Of a stretch of DNA of 64,000 nt, positions 17,022 to 26,500 are shown one piece after another. Below the pieces are notes generated by a model. The model was not told where the DNA came from, made no database searches, and saw only the letters and a program-made list of their open reading frames with translations. The stretch spans positions 1 to 64,000 of the forward strand of contig NZ_CADIKI010000009.1 of assembly GCF_902859935.1 (NCBI RefSeq), written 5' to 3'. This stretch comes from Paraburkholderia fynbosensis (GTDB taxonomy: Bacteria > Pseudomonadota > Gammaproteobacteria > Burkholderiales > Burkholderiaceae). Made by a program: the position numbers and the translations under genes. Each line of letters begins with the position of its first letter. The stretch's first letter is position 1.

Positions 17022-18659
17022 ATGAATGAGCCGGATGCGGTTGCGACCGCGCCATCTCGTCAGGTTCCATTGATCCGTGTTGCGGGCGTCACCAAGCGGT
17101 TCGGCGGCGTGCAGGCGTTGCGCGGCGTCGACCTCGAGGTACTGCCCGGCGAAGTTCATGCGCTGCTCGGCGAAAACGGCGCGGGCAAGTCCACGCTGAT
17201 CAAGATCCTCAGCGGCGTTCATACCTACGACGACGGCGCCATCGAGATCGACGGCCAGAAAGTGGCGTTCGACTCGCCCGCGCAATCGCGTGCGGCGGGC
17301 GTCGCGGTGGTCTATCAGGATTTGAGCCTCGTCGAATCGCTGTCGGTCGGCGCCAACCTGATGCTGGGGCGCGAGCCCCGCACGCGTCTCGGTTTCGTGA
17401 AGAACCGCCAGCTGATGGCTACCGTCAGCGAATTTCTGCGCTCGCGTGGCATTCCGCTCGATCCACGCACGCCGGTCGGCGCGTTGCCGTTCGCCTATCG
17501 GCAAATGACCGAGATCTGCAAAGCGTTGATGGGCGACGTGCGGGTGCTGATTCTCGACGAACCGACGTCGGCGCTGACGGGCGGCGAAGAACAGATCCTG
17601 TTCGACGCGATTCGCGCGGTCACGGATCGCGGCGTGGGCGTGATTTACGTGACGCATCGGCTGAACGAGGTGTTCCGGATTTCGCAGCGCGTCACCGTCT
17701 TCCGTGACGGTGCCAACGCCGGCGTGTTCCAGACCGCCGACACCGACATGAAGCAACTGGTCGCGGCGATCGTCGGCTCGGGCCATGCAGCTCTGCATGC
17801 CAGAGAGGAGACTGCCGTCGGCGTGACCGACGAGGTGCCGGTCGCCGCAACAACGCCAACCAGCGCCGCGCGAAATGCGGATAGCGCACCGGTTTTGCGG
17901 CTCTCGCACGTGAGCAATGACCGGCTTCACGATGTTGACCTCGTGGTTCGCGGCGGCGAGGTTCACGGTCTAGCGGGCCTGATCGGCAGTGGCCGCAGTG
18001 AAATCCTGCAGACCATCTTCGGGATTCGCAAGATCGAAGCGGGCGCGATCGAAATCGACGGTCGGCCCCGTTCGCGCAACACGCCCGCCGAAGCGATCCA
18101 ACTCGGTATCGCGCTCGTCCCCGAGGATCGCCATCTCGAAGGACTCGTGCTCGACCATTCGATCGAGCGCAACCTCACCTTGCCGCGCCTGCCGCATTTT
18201 TCCCGCTGGGGATGGCTGCGCAGCCAGGCGGCCGTGCAGCAGGCGAAGCGCTCGATGAAGGAGCTATCCGTCAAGGCGCCCGGCGCCTCGACCGCGGTCA
18301 AGTTCCTGTCCGGCGGCAACCAGCAGAAAGTGGTCTTCGCGAAGTGGAATCACCCGCGTCCCAAGCTGCTTCTGCTCGACGAGCCGACCGTCGGCGTCGA
18401 TGTCGGCGCGCGCGAGGAAATCTACGGCGTGGTCCATGAAGCCGCGCGGGCGGGCACCGGCGTGCTCATCGTGTCCTCGGACCTCGACGAACTCCTGCGC
18501 CTGTGCGACCGCATTTCGATCGTCGCGGACGGTTGCATCGTCAAGACCGTCGAGCGTGCCGAACTCGCCAACGCCGAAGCGCTTCATCACCTGATTCAAC
18601 TGTCCCGTTCTTCCATCGAGTCTCCCGAGGGGACGTCCGTCGGAGCGCCCGCAACATGA
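17022..18659 (+). CDS. ABC sugar importer ATPase of a second CUT2 system
   Basis: 545 residues, tandem ABC domains. Domain 1: Walker A GENGAGKST, Walker B LILDEPTSALT. Domain 2: degenerate Walker A GLIGSGRSE, signature LSGGNQQK, Walker B LLLLDEPTVGVDVG. The inter-domain linker around residues 260-290 is long and Ala/Thr-rich. AAGGAG lies 9 bp before the ATG. The stop overlaps the permease start by four bases (ATGA). Confidence 0.9.
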   Translation: MNEPDAVATAPSRQVPLIRVAGVTKRFGGVQALRGVDLEVLPGEVHALLGENGAGKSTLIKILSGVHTYDDGAIEIDGQKVAFDSPAQSRAAGVAVVYQDLSLVESLSVGANLMLGREPRTRLGFVKNRQLMATVSEFLRSRGIPLDPRTPVGALPFAYRQMTEICKALMGDVRVLILDEPTSALTGGEEQILFDAIRAVTDRGVGVIYVTHRLNEVFRISQRVTVFRDGANAGVFQTADTDMKQLVAAIVGSGHAALHAREETAVGVTDEVPVAATTPTSAARNADSAPVLRLSHVSNDRLHDVDLVVRGGEVHGLAGLIGSGRSEILQTIFGIRKIEAGAIEIDGRPRSRNTPAEAIQLGIALVPEDRHLEGLVLDHSIERNLTLPRLPHFSRWGWLRSQAAVQQAKRSMKELSVKAPGASTAVKFLSGGNQQKVVFAKWNHPRPKLLLLDEPTVGVDVGAREEIYGVVHEAARAGTGVLIVSSDLDELLRLCDRISIVADGCIVKTVERAELANAEALHHLIQLSRSSIESPEGTSVGAPAT

Positions 18660-19657
18660 ACGATTCCGTCTCGCCGCTGACGGCCAAACGGCAGGCATCG
18701 CTAGCGCAGAAAAGCCGCGCGCGGCGCATTGCGCAACTGCTGCTGCAAGGCGACCGGCCTTACGCGCTCTATGGCGCGTTCGCGATCCTGCTGGTGGTCT
18801 TCAGTTTCGCCTCGCCGTGGTTTTTATCGATCGACAACTTCCTGAACATCGGCCGGCAGACCGCGCTCGTGTCGATCGTCGCGATCGGCATGACCTTCGT
18901 GATCATTGCGCGGCAGATCGATCTGTCGGTGGGATCGAGCCTCGCGTTATCGGGCATGTCCGCGGCACTCGCCATGACGTACGTCGGCGACAACTGGATC
19001 ATCGGCGCGATCGCGGGCATCGGCACCGGCGCGCTTGTCGGCGCGATCAACGGCGTGGTGACCACGCGGCTCAATATTCCGTCGTTTCTCGTGACGCTCG
19101 GCACCTTGAGCGCCGCGCGCGGACTGGCCCTGATGGTCACGACGACCAAGCCCGTCATCATCACCAACGACTCGTTCATCGCGATCTTCGGCGAAGGCGA
19201 CATTGCGGGCGTGCCGGTGCCGATCATCTGGACCGCGCTGGCCGTGATCGCCGGCATCCTGCTGCTGCACTACAGCGTGTTCGGCCGGCAGATCTACGCG
19301 GCAGGCGGCAATCCGACCGCCGCCCTCTATTCGGGCATCAACACGCGGCGCGTGACCACCCTTGCCTTCATTCTCACCGGCGCGCTGGCCGGGCTCGCCG
19401 CGCTCGTGCTCTCCGCACGCTCGCATGCGGCACGCCCCGACGTCGTGCAGGGACTCGAACTCGATGTGATCGCCTCGGTGACGCTCGGCGGCTGCAGCCT
19501 GTTTGGCGGGCGCGGCTTCGTGCTCGGCACGCTGCTCGGCAGCCTCATCATCGGCACGCTCAACAATGGGCTCGTGCTGCTCGGCGTCAGTTCGTCGCTG
19601 CAACTCGTGATCAAGGGGGTCATCATCGTCGCGGCGGTTGCGTTTACCCGGAAGTAA
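18656..19657 (+). CDS. ABC sugar importer permease of the second CUT2 system
   Basis: 333 residues. ATG 18656 overlaps the ATPase stop, which fixes the start. Polytopic, with IARQIDLSVGSSLALSG and LDVIASVTLGGCSLFGG, the BPD_transp_2 signatures. It is the only permease here, so this importer would use a homodimer, unlike the deoC-linked one. Confidence 0.9.
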   Translation: MNDSVSPLTAKRQASLAQKSRARRIAQLLLQGDRPYALYGAFAILLVVFSFASPWFLSIDNFLNIGRQTALVSIVAIGMTFVIIARQIDLSVGSSLALSGMSAALAMTYVGDNWIIGAIAGIGTGALVGAINGVVTTRLNIPSFLVTLGTLSAARGLALMVTTTKPVIITNDSFIAIFGEGDIAGVPVPIIWTALAVIAGILLLHYSVFGRQIYAAGGNPTAALYSGINTRRVTTLAFILTGALAGLAALVLSARSHAARPDVVQGLELDVIASVTLGGCSLFGGRGFVLGTLLGSLIIGTLNNGLVLLGVSSSLQLVIKGVIIVAAVAFTRK

Positions 19658-19754
19658 TGCGGGACACGCCGAGCACGCGCGATATCACCTGCCCCCGGTT
19701 CTTGTGAATGGCTGGAGACGTAACACCGACAGGAAAAACCAACGGAGGGGAATT

Positions 19755-20900
19755 ATGAAACATCGTCGTGGCTCGAGAAATGTTCTAACCGGTGTTCTCG
19801 CGGCGGCTGCCGTCGCGGCGCTCGCTTCGCCGGGCGCCTGGGCGCAATGCGTGAGCAGCCTGCCCGCAGGGTCGATCGGCCCGAAGACGATCGTCGGGCA
19901 AGGACCGAACGGCGAAAAAGCGGCCTCGGTGGATGCCATCAAGCTGACCGACGCCGATATCGCGAAGATCAAGGCCGGCAAATTCAAGGTGGGCATTTCG
20001 ATGCAGACCATGAACCTCGACTGGTCGCAATTGCAGGTGCAAGGCATCACCGATACGCTCAGGAAATACGGCGTGGATGTGATCGGCACGGCTTCAGCCG
20101 AGTACCAGGTCGACAAACAGATCGCCGATATCGAGAACACGATCCAGCGCCATCCGGACGGCATCATCTCCATTCCGGTCGACGGCACGGCGACGGCCGC
20201 CACGTACAAGAAAGTGTCCGCCGCCGGCATCAAGCTCGTGTTCATGGACAACGTGCCGACCGGCCTGAAGCATCCGGAGCAATACGCGTCGATGATTTCG
20301 GCGGACAGCGAAGGCAACGGCCAGATCGCCGCCAAAGTGCTCGCGTCGTGCGTGCCGCAGGGCGCGACGATCGGGCTCGTGAATTTCGGCGTCGATTACT
20401 TCAGCACGACGGAGCGCACGAAAGCCGTCAACGACTGGATCAAGAAGAATCGTCCGGACATCAAGATCAAACAGGTTGCCTTTACGGACCCGTCGAAAGT
20501 GGGGCAAATCGCGGGCGATTTTCTCACCGGCAATCCGGACGTGAAGGGGCTGTTCGCTGTCTGGGACCAACCGGCGCTCGACACGCTGACGTCGATGCGC
20601 GCACAAGGCGTGAACATTCCGATGACGACGGTCGATCTGGGTCTTCAGTCCGCGATCGAGATCGCCAAGGGCGGACCGCTCAAGGCGACCGGTTCACAAC
20701 GTCCGTATGATCAGGGCGTGGCCGAGGCCACGGCGATGATGAAGGCGCTCATCGGACAGACGCCGCCGGCGTGGATCGGTGTGCAGTCCCTGCCGGTGGT
20801 TCAGTCGAATGTGCTCGAGTCTTATAAGACCGTGTTCAAAAAAGATCCGCCGCCGCAGTTGGCCGATGCTTGCAAGAAGGCCAAACCGGCTTGTGGATGA
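19755..20900 (+). CDS. Periplasmic sugar-binding protein of the second CUT2 system
   Basis: 381 residues. ATG 19755 follows GGAGGGGAATT; upstream in-frame sequence is not protein-like. Signal peptide ends AWA-QCVSS at about residue 31. The mature protein has a Peripla_BP_4 fold (VDKQIADIENTI, HPDGIISIPVDG). Two Cys near the ends (QCVSS and KKAKPACG) could form a disulfide. The ligand is unknown; divergence from deoC suggests a related pentose or nucleoside. Confidence 0.88.
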   Translation: MKHRRGSRNVLTGVLAAAAVAALASPGAWAQCVSSLPAGSIGPKTIVGQGPNGEKAASVDAIKLTDADIAKIKAGKFKVGISMQTMNLDWSQLQVQGITDTLRKYGVDVIGTASAEYQVDKQIADIENTIQRHPDGIISIPVDGTATAATYKKVSAAGIKLVFMDNVPTGLKHPEQYASMISADSEGNGQIAAKVLASCVPQGATIGLVNFGVDYFSTTERTKAVNDWIKKNRPDIKIKQVAFTDPSKVGQIAGDFLTGNPDVKGLFAVWDQPALDTLTSMRAQGVNIPMTTVDLGLQSAIEIAKGGPLKATGSQRPYDQGVAEATAMMKALIGQTPPAWIGVQSLPVVQSNVLESYKTVFKKDPPPQLADACKKAKPACG

Positions 20901-20904
20901 GGTT

Positions 20905-21072
20905 GGAGTCGACCCGTTGCGATAGCTTGCGCGCGGGCCAATGGGCTTGCAGTCGACCGGCGATCTTCTTCGCCCGCGCGCACTGCGCTTCGGTTGGCGA
21001 AAAGCCCCGCTCGTTCGCATCCACCCGGCGCGGGTGGATGCGCAGGTTCGCGCCCATGCCGAACGATCGCGC
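20905..21072 (-). pseudogene. C-terminal relic of a HpcH/HpaI-type (CitE-like) lyase
   Basis: The leftward reading ARSFGMGANLRIHPRRVDA then NERGFSPTEAQCARAKKIAG matches the C-terminal pattern of CitE-like lyases (CIHP..V..N..FSPT....A..I). The body of the gene is missing: the LysR stop at 21075 lies immediately upstream, so a deletion has fused the relic to the regulator's end. An 11-bp stem-loop (21016-21042, arms CGCATCCACCC / GGGTGGATGCG) lies inside. Confidence 0.55.
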
Positions 21073-21074
21073 GG

Positions 21075-21926
21075 CTAGCGCCTCAACTCCGCGACGATCT
21101 TCTCCGCCAGAAAATCACACGGCGGACGATTCGACGCCGTACTTCGCGCAAGCACCATCTCCAGCGCCGGAATCTCGGGCAATCCGTGCGTACGCCCGAG
21201 CCGCGCGAAGTGCGCCGGCACCGCGCATTGCGCGAGCGGCACGATGGCGAGCCCCGCTTCCGCCATCGACAGCAGTCCGAGCAGGCTCGGACTTTCATAC
21301 GAGGTCCGGTACGGAATCTTGGCGCGTTCGAGGCTGCGAATCGCGTTTTCCCGCGCGACGCTGCCAGGCAGGAACACGGCGATTGGCAACGGCCGCTCGC
21401 GCCATATCTCATCGGCGCCCGGCGCCGCGGCCCACTCCATGGGTTCGAGCCGGATGAACTCGCCCGACAGTCCTTTGACCCGCGTCGCGCACACGAGATC
21501 GACGGAACCGTCCTTCACCATGGGCGCGAGCGCCACACTCGGCAAACCCACCACCCGGATTTCCACCTTCGGGTAGGTCGCGGAAAACTTCTTGAGGATC
21601 GGCGGCAGCAGCGACGACGCGTAATCGTCCGGCACCCCGATGCTCACGCGGCCCGTCACGTCCGGCCGAACCACGGCCGCCCAGGCTTCGTCGCGTAACG
21701 CCAGCATGCGGCGCGCGTAGGTGAGCAGTACTTCGCCGTCTTGGGTCGGGCTCACGCTTCTCGGCTTACGGACGAAGAGCGGCTTGCCCAGCGCGATTTC
21801 GAGCGTCTTGATCTGCATGCTGACCGCCGATTGCGAGCGATGCACGACCTCCGCCGCCCGGCTGATGTTGCCGGTATCGGCGACGGCGACGATCATGGTC
21901 AGCACGTCGAGATCGAGAGTCTTCAT
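21075..21926 (-). CDS. LysR-family transcriptional regulator
   Basis: 283 residues. N-terminal helix-turn-helix (TGNISRAAEVVHRSQSAVSM) followed by a LysR substrate domain. Divergent from the alpha/beta hydrolase with a 100-bp spacer, so it probably controls that gene. The CitE-like relic directly downstream may be the remains of a former target gene. Confidence 0.88.
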   Translation of the reverse strand: MKTLDLDVLTMIVAVADTGNISRAAEVVHRSQSAVSMQIKTLEIALGKPLFVRKPRSVSPTQDGEVLLTYARRMLALRDEAWAAVVRPDVTGRVSIGVPDDYASSLLPPILKKFSATYPKVEIRVVGLPSVALAPMVKDGSVDLVCATRVKGLSGEFIRLEPMEWAAAPGADEIWRERPLPIAVFLPGSVARENAIRSLERAKIPYRTSYESPSLLGLLSMAEAGLAIVPLAQCAVPAHFARLGRTHGLPEIPALEMVLARSTASNRPPCDFLAEKIVAELRR

Positions 21927-22026
21927 GTGCGCAAGTCACTATCAGAAAAATTGATGGTTTCGATCAATATTACGCGATTTTCCAAGCCAAAGGAATCGGG
22001 CATAGTGCCGGCAAAGGAGCCAGTCA

Positions 22027-22878
22027 ATGAACGCCCGTACCAACCTCGCAGTGCTTGCCGTACCGGAAATATCCTTTGCGACCATCGCATCGGGCATCTG
22101 CGTACCGTATGTCGAGTGTGGCGAGGGCGAACCGCTGCTGTTCGTGCACGGCTCGCTTTGCGACTATCGCTACTGGAGCGCGCAGACCGCTGCGCTGTCG
22201 CAGCACTTCCGCTGCATCTCGGTGAGTCTGAGCCACTACTGGCCGGCCAGCGAGGCTTGCATCCAGAGCGAGTTCGGCTGGCAGACGCATGTGGCCGAGC
22301 TGGCCGAATTCATCGAGGCAATCGATCTCGGGCCCGTGCATCTCGTCGGCCATTCGCGCGGCGGCTGCGTCGCGTTCAATGTTGCGCGTGACTATCCGCG
22401 GCTCGTGAAGACGCTCACGCTCGCGGACCCGGGCGGTCCGCTGCACGTCGAAGGGATGACGCCGGCGACCCTGCCCGCGTCCACCACCGTACTGCGTGCG
22501 CGCGTCGCCGAACTGATCGAGAGCCAGCAGATCGACGAGGGACTCGAGCTTTTCGTCGACTCGGTGAGCATGCCCGGCGCGTGGCGCAAGAGCCCGGCTG
22601 CATTCCGCGCCATGGCGATCGACAATGCGGGCACGCTGCCCAAGCAACTGCGCGACCCTTTGCCCGCCTACTCCCACGAAACGGCACGCGATGTGAAGTG
22701 CCGGACTCTGCTCATCGATGGGCAAAGGAGTCCGCGCATGTTCCGCAACAATGTGGAAAAGCTCTCCACATGGATCGACTATGCCGAGCGGCAAACCATC
22801 GAAGGCGCTTCGCACGGGATGAACGTGTCGAACGCGGGCGCTTTCAACCGGTTGTTGCATGCGTTCGTGAAGCACTGA
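22027..22878 (+). CDS. Alpha/beta hydrolase
   Basis: 283 residues, cytoplasmic. HG oxyanion motif in LLFVHGSLCDYRYW, nucleophile Ser in VGHSRGG, catalytic His in EGASHGMN near the C-terminus. AAAGGAG lies 7 bp before the ATG. Substrate unknown; ester, lactone or C-C hydrolase are all possible. The divergent LysR gene suggests substrate-induced expression. Confidence 0.85.
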   Translation: MNARTNLAVLAVPEISFATIASGICVPYVECGEGEPLLFVHGSLCDYRYWSAQTAALSQHFRCISVSLSHYWPASEACIQSEFGWQTHVAELAEFIEAIDLGPVHLVGHSRGGCVAFNVARDYPRLVKTLTLADPGGPLHVEGMTPATLPASTTVLRARVAELIESQQIDEGLELFVDSVSMPGAWRKSPAAFRAMAIDNAGTLPKQLRDPLPAYSHETARDVKCRTLLIDGQRSPRMFRNNVEKLSTWIDYAERQTIEGASHGMNVSNAGAFNRLLHAFVKH

Positions 22879-22900
22879 AACGCGACGTCAGCAGCGACGA

Positions 22901-23104
22901 TCAGACGGAAATCTGCCCCTTCCGGCGCAAGACAGAAACGATCTCGTCGATGCTCATGTTCTCGAGCAAACGGCGACCGGCCGCTTTGCGCTCGACATTG
23001 CACGCATCCATGCGGCGTTGCATGGCTGAAGCCTTCGCCGCGATATAGACGGCCATGCCGTAACCGAAGCGCTCAATCAGCTGATAGTCGAAACAGTTTT
23101 TCAT
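22901..23104 (-). CDS. Small hypothetical protein
   Basis: 67 residues from ATG 23104; GTG 23113 would add three. Mostly helical and basic, with three Cys, no signal peptide. Ends MSIDEIVSVLRRKGQISV. It converges on the hydrolase gene with 22 bp between stops. The length and codon use look genuine but I recognise no family. Confidence 0.45.
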   Translation of the reverse strand: MKNCFDYQLIERFGYGMAVYIAAKASAMQRRMDACNVERKAAGRRLLENMSIDEIVSVLRRKGQISV

Positions 23105-23357
23105 CACGCCCACTCACTCTCTCGGTGCACTGCGCCGTTGCCTGGCTCTGATTGCCGTGGACACCGGCCCGCTGCTCGACAAAAAAGGGGCGGATAGCGG
23201 GTTTTCACGATTCGAGGGAGCGAACTGAGATTGGCGCACCCGCTTGGCGACGACGACCACCGGCGCGCCGCCCGTTCCGATCCACTAGAGCTGGGACAAA
23301 CACCGACACAATATTGGGTAAGCTTGTCGTCGCCCCTTTTACCGAGACTTCCCCGAG

Positions 23358-23741
23358 ATGCCTTCTTCGATCCGCAATTCGCTCGTCTGGATATTCGACG
23401 CGTTTGAGCGCGATTCGACCTTCGTCCAGAAGCAGATGTTCGGCTGTGCTGCCGCTTATATCGACGGCCTGCTGTGTCTGATCGCCGCCGACCGCGGCGA
23501 GCCCTGGAATGGCCTGCTGGTCTGCACATCGAAAGAGCGTCACGCCGCGCTCATCGCCGAGATGCCGGCTTTGCGGCCGCATCCCGTGCTTGGAAAATGG
23601 CTGTACATCTCGCAGAGCGATCCGGCGTTTGAAATCGTCGTCGAACAGATGACGACCCTGGTGATGACCCGCGACGAGCGTGTCGGAGTCGAGCCGAAGC
23701 CGCGCAAGCGCCGCGGCAAACTCGCGTTGCCGAAAACATGA
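23358..23741 (+). CDS. TfoX N-terminal-domain-like protein
   Basis: 127 residues. KQMFGCAAAYIDGLLCLIAA and HPVLGKWLYI resemble the TfoX/Sxy N-terminal fold or related small domains. A Lys/Arg tail (EPKPRKRRGK) ends the protein. No functional motif identifies a role. The next gene converges from the right. Confidence 0.5.
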   Translation: MPSSIRNSLVWIFDAFERDSTFVQKQMFGCAAAYIDGLLCLIAADRGEPWNGLLVCTSKERHAALIAEMPALRPHPVLGKWLYISQSDPAFEIVVEQMTTLVMTRDERVGVEPKPRKRRGKLALPKT

Positions 23742-23904
23742 ATGATCGCGGCCGGCGCCCGTTCACGAGCCGGCGGTGTGGGCAATTCGCCATACCGGAA
23801 GCTGCTCGCTCTCCCAAAGACCCTACTCATGCGCAACTGCGATTTCAGTGGATGGAGGTGGACCCGTTGTGCGGCCACCCTCGTTCCCCGAGATCAAGCA
23901 AAAT

Positions 23905-24951
23905 TCAAACGTCTGCCTCCGTCACCCGCAACCTCTCCGGTCGCGGCCGTTCCACCACCGGACGCTCCGGCGAGCGCGCCGCCAGCGCCGACAAAATCCT
24001 CGCCGCCAGCCGCCGCAGTGCATCGCGCCCGATGCGCAGCCACGTCCAGACGACATCCGGCACGAACCGCCCCGCCAGCAGCACCAGCGCAAACAGCGCG
24101 GGAATCCAGCGCAAATCCACCGGCACCGGCTCGCGATGAGCGAGGCGCACGTCGAGCATCGCGTCGCCCAATGCATTCGTGGCCCAGAGCCGGCGATAAC
24201 CGAGCCCGGTCTGCCCACCCACGAACGCGAGATACTGACCGCGCAACTCGGAAAGCTCCTCATGCGTCTCGATGCGCGGATCGGCCCCCGGCAAAGCGGG
24301 CACCTGTACCACGTCGTCGGCCTGCCAGTAGCCGATCCGATTGCCGTCGATGTCGGTCCTCGGAATGGCCGCGGGCTGGTCGCCCCCCACGCCGATCAGC
24401 CACCCCTCGATCCGCGCGGGATTCAGATCCCGCATCAGCGCGCGCGATGCAGGCAACGGCGGCGCCTCCTGCCCGTCGGTGACGAACACGACAGCCGCGC
24501 CACGACCGACCTCCTGCGCCACGCGCACCGCCGAGTAAACCCCGCCCTCGGCGATACGGCTCCAGTTGGTCCAGCGCATGCGTCCATCGATACCGTCGAG
24601 CGAGACCAGCAGTGCGTCGTAGTTGCCGCACACCTCGAGGGGCGCCAGCAACAGCAATGTGCGCTGCCCGGTAAATACGCTCCAGCCTACCTTCGAGCCG
24701 CACGGCAACCGCCCGAGCGCGTCGCGCATCGCGGCCTGCGCGAACTTGAGCCGGCTCACCGGCAAGCCGTTCAGCACGACGTCCTCGACGTCCATGCTTT
24801 GGGTGATATCGAACGTCACGATGTAGTCGAAGGTATTGCGCGGCAGCGTCACATCCGGCATCACGACCGCCGCGATCAACGCGACGAGCGCGAGCGGCGT
24901 CAACCAGTGGCGCGCCCTCGCGAAGCCGGGCTTGCGGGTCCCGGCGCTCAT
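23905..24951 (-). CDS. mxaL: MxaL-like von Willebrand factor A protein of methanol dehydrogenase maturation
   Basis: 348 residues. A membrane helix near residues 17-32, then a VWA domain with a MIDAS-like DITQSMD motif, and a second membrane helix near 290-310. Last of six genes in mxaRSACKL order; its ATG overlaps the mxaK stop (ATGA). In methylotrophs mxaACKL are needed for metal insertion into methanol dehydrogenase. Here the only dehydrogenase nearby is XoxF. Confidence 0.8.
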   Translation of the reverse strand: MSAGTRKPGFARARHWLTPLALVALIAAVVMPDVTLPRNTFDYIVTFDITQSMDVEDVVLNGLPVSRLKFAQAAMRDALGRLPCGSKVGWSVFTGQRTLLLLAPLEVCGNYDALLVSLDGIDGRMRWTNWSRIAEGGVYSAVRVAQEVGRGAAVVFVTDGQEAPPLPASRALMRDLNPARIEGWLIGVGGDQPAAIPRTDIDGNRIGYWQADDVVQVPALPGADPRIETHEELSELRGQYLAFVGGQTGLGYRRLWATNALGDAMLDVRLAHREPVPVDLRWIPALFALVLLAGRFVPDVVWTWLRIGRDALRRLAARILSALAARSPERPVVERPRPERLRVTEADV

Positions 24952-25517
24952 GGCAAGTCCTTGCTCTCAGGGTCGCGCACTTTCACGTTGTGCTGCTCTT
25001 TCACATCCGGCTCGTCGAGCGCGGTTGGCGTTTCAGGCGCGAGCCAAAGCGCGCGTTCGAGGTTATAGCGCGCGTCCCAATCGCCGGGTGACGCGCGCAG
25101 CAGCAGCCGGTAGCGCGCCTTGGCCTCGCCGATCATTGCGATCGACCTGATGCCGTTCGACGCGCCCTCGCCGCCCCCCTCGCGCAGATACATATTGCCG
25201 AGATCGAACAGCGCCGTGCGGCCGAGATCGTCGGGATGGTCGTGGATCAAACTTTCGTAGAGCCGCGCCGCCGTGTCGTAGGCGCCCGCTTTCGAGAGTG
25301 CCGTCGCGCGCGCCAGCAGAACCTGTGGCGCCTCTTCGTTCGGATGGGCCGGATGGGCCGAATGGGCCGCGCGGGCCTCACGCGCATCGCTGCTCGCGGC
25401 CGCAATGGCCTGATTCAGTTCGGTGGCGTGCTGAAGGCGTGTCCAGCTAGACACGGCGAAACCGGCGCAGGCCAGCGCCACGGTCGCGAACACGGCGTGA
25501 ATGAGCGTGCGCGTCAT
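24948..25517 (-). CDS. mxaK: MxaK-like protein
   Basis: 189 residues from ATG 25517, which overlaps the mxaC stop by four bases. N-terminal membrane anchor (residues about 5-22) and a TPR-like helical body (YDTAARLYESLIHDHPDDLG). Length, anchor and position between the two VWA genes match MxaK. Confidence 0.75.
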   Translation of the reverse strand: MTRTLIHAVFATVALACAGFAVSSWTRLQHATELNQAIAAASSDAREARAAHSAHPAHPNEEAPQVLLARATALSKAGAYDTAARLYESLIHDHPDDLGRTALFDLGNMYLREGGGEGASNGIRSIAMIGEAKARYRLLLRASPGDWDARYNLERALWLAPETPTALDEPDVKEQHNVKVRDPESKDLP

Positions 25518-26500
25518 GCCCAGCTCCGTACCTGAAACAGACGCATTGCCATCAGCATGGCTGCGCAGAACAGCGCGACTGCGAAGCAATACGGACTCCA
25601 GTCCTGGCGAGGCAAATGCTCGACAAACGACGTCAACGCATTCTGCTGCCGGTTGATTTCGGCGACGGCCGCCATCATCGCCTTCGCGTCGCCCGCCTGG
25701 AAAAGCCGGTAAGGCGTCGGAAGCGACAGAAAATAGCGATGCAATTCGGCTTCGGCCGACGCCTCGCCGGCGGGCAGCGTGGCGTTCAGATCAGGGCTAT
25801 AGATGCCGCTGCGCAAGTAGATGAAGTACAGCGCGATCTGGTTGCGCAGCAGGCTCGCCTGAATGCGCCGCCGCACCGTTTCGTCGAGCCGCGCGCCGCC
25901 GTCGGAGACGAGTACGATCGCGCGGCGGCCCGACGACGGGCGGCCTTCGAACTGATCGAGCGCGGCCAGCATCCCACGGTCAAGTTGCGTGTCCGGCATG
26001 CCGCGTCCTATCGCCGTGGCGGCGATCGCATCGTCGATCGCGCGATGGTTGTAAGTGAACGGCATCGCCAGCACGGGACTGGTGCCGAACATCATGAACG
26101 CGAGGCGGTCGTTGGGGCGCTGGCTCACGAAGCTCGTCAACGACGCACGCGCCACTTTGTTTTTCGAGTCGCCGCGCGGCGACTCGACGCCGGGACTCGC
26201 CATCGGCTCGTCCATGCTGGCGCTGCGATCCATCAGGATCAGAATCTGCGCGCCGCTGCCCGTGCGCGGCACCTGCAGTTGCGAGCGCCCCGGCCCGGCG
26301 AGCCCGACGACGATCGCCGCGATCGCCAGCACGCCGCAGAGGCGCGCGAGCCATCCCACCCAGCGTCCGACATGGTCGGGCGGCAGCCACGCGACGCTGG
26401 AAAACGGCAGCGTATCGCTGCGCCGCGGCAGCACCGGCAGCACGGCGAACGGCAGCAGGATCAGCATCCACGGAGCGGCGAAGTCGAGGGCCATGGTCAT
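25514..26500 (-). CDS. mxaC: MxaC-like VWA membrane protein
   Basis: 328 residues from ATG 26500 (ATGA overlap with mxaA). BatA-like layout: membrane helix at residues about 7-25, second near 55-75, VWA domain with MIDAS motif DRSASMD, and a C-terminal helix. Likely works with MxaL and MxaR as a metallochaperone-type complex at the inner membrane. Confidence 0.8.
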   Translation of the reverse strand: MTMALDFAAPWMLILLPFAVLPVLPRRSDTLPFSSVAWLPPDHVGRWVGWLARLCGVLAIAAIVVGLAGPGRSQLQVPRTGSGAQILILMDRSASMDEPMASPGVESPRGDSKNKVARASLTSFVSQRPNDRLAFMMFGTSPVLAMPFTYNHRAIDDAIAATAIGRGMPDTQLDRGMLAALDQFEGRPSSGRRAIVLVSDGGARLDETVRRRIQASLLRNQIALYFIYLRSGIYSPDLNATLPAGEASAEAELHRYFLSLPTPYRLFQAGDAKAMMAAVAEINRQQNALTSFVEHLPRQDWSPYCFAVALFCAAMLMAMRLFQVRSWA

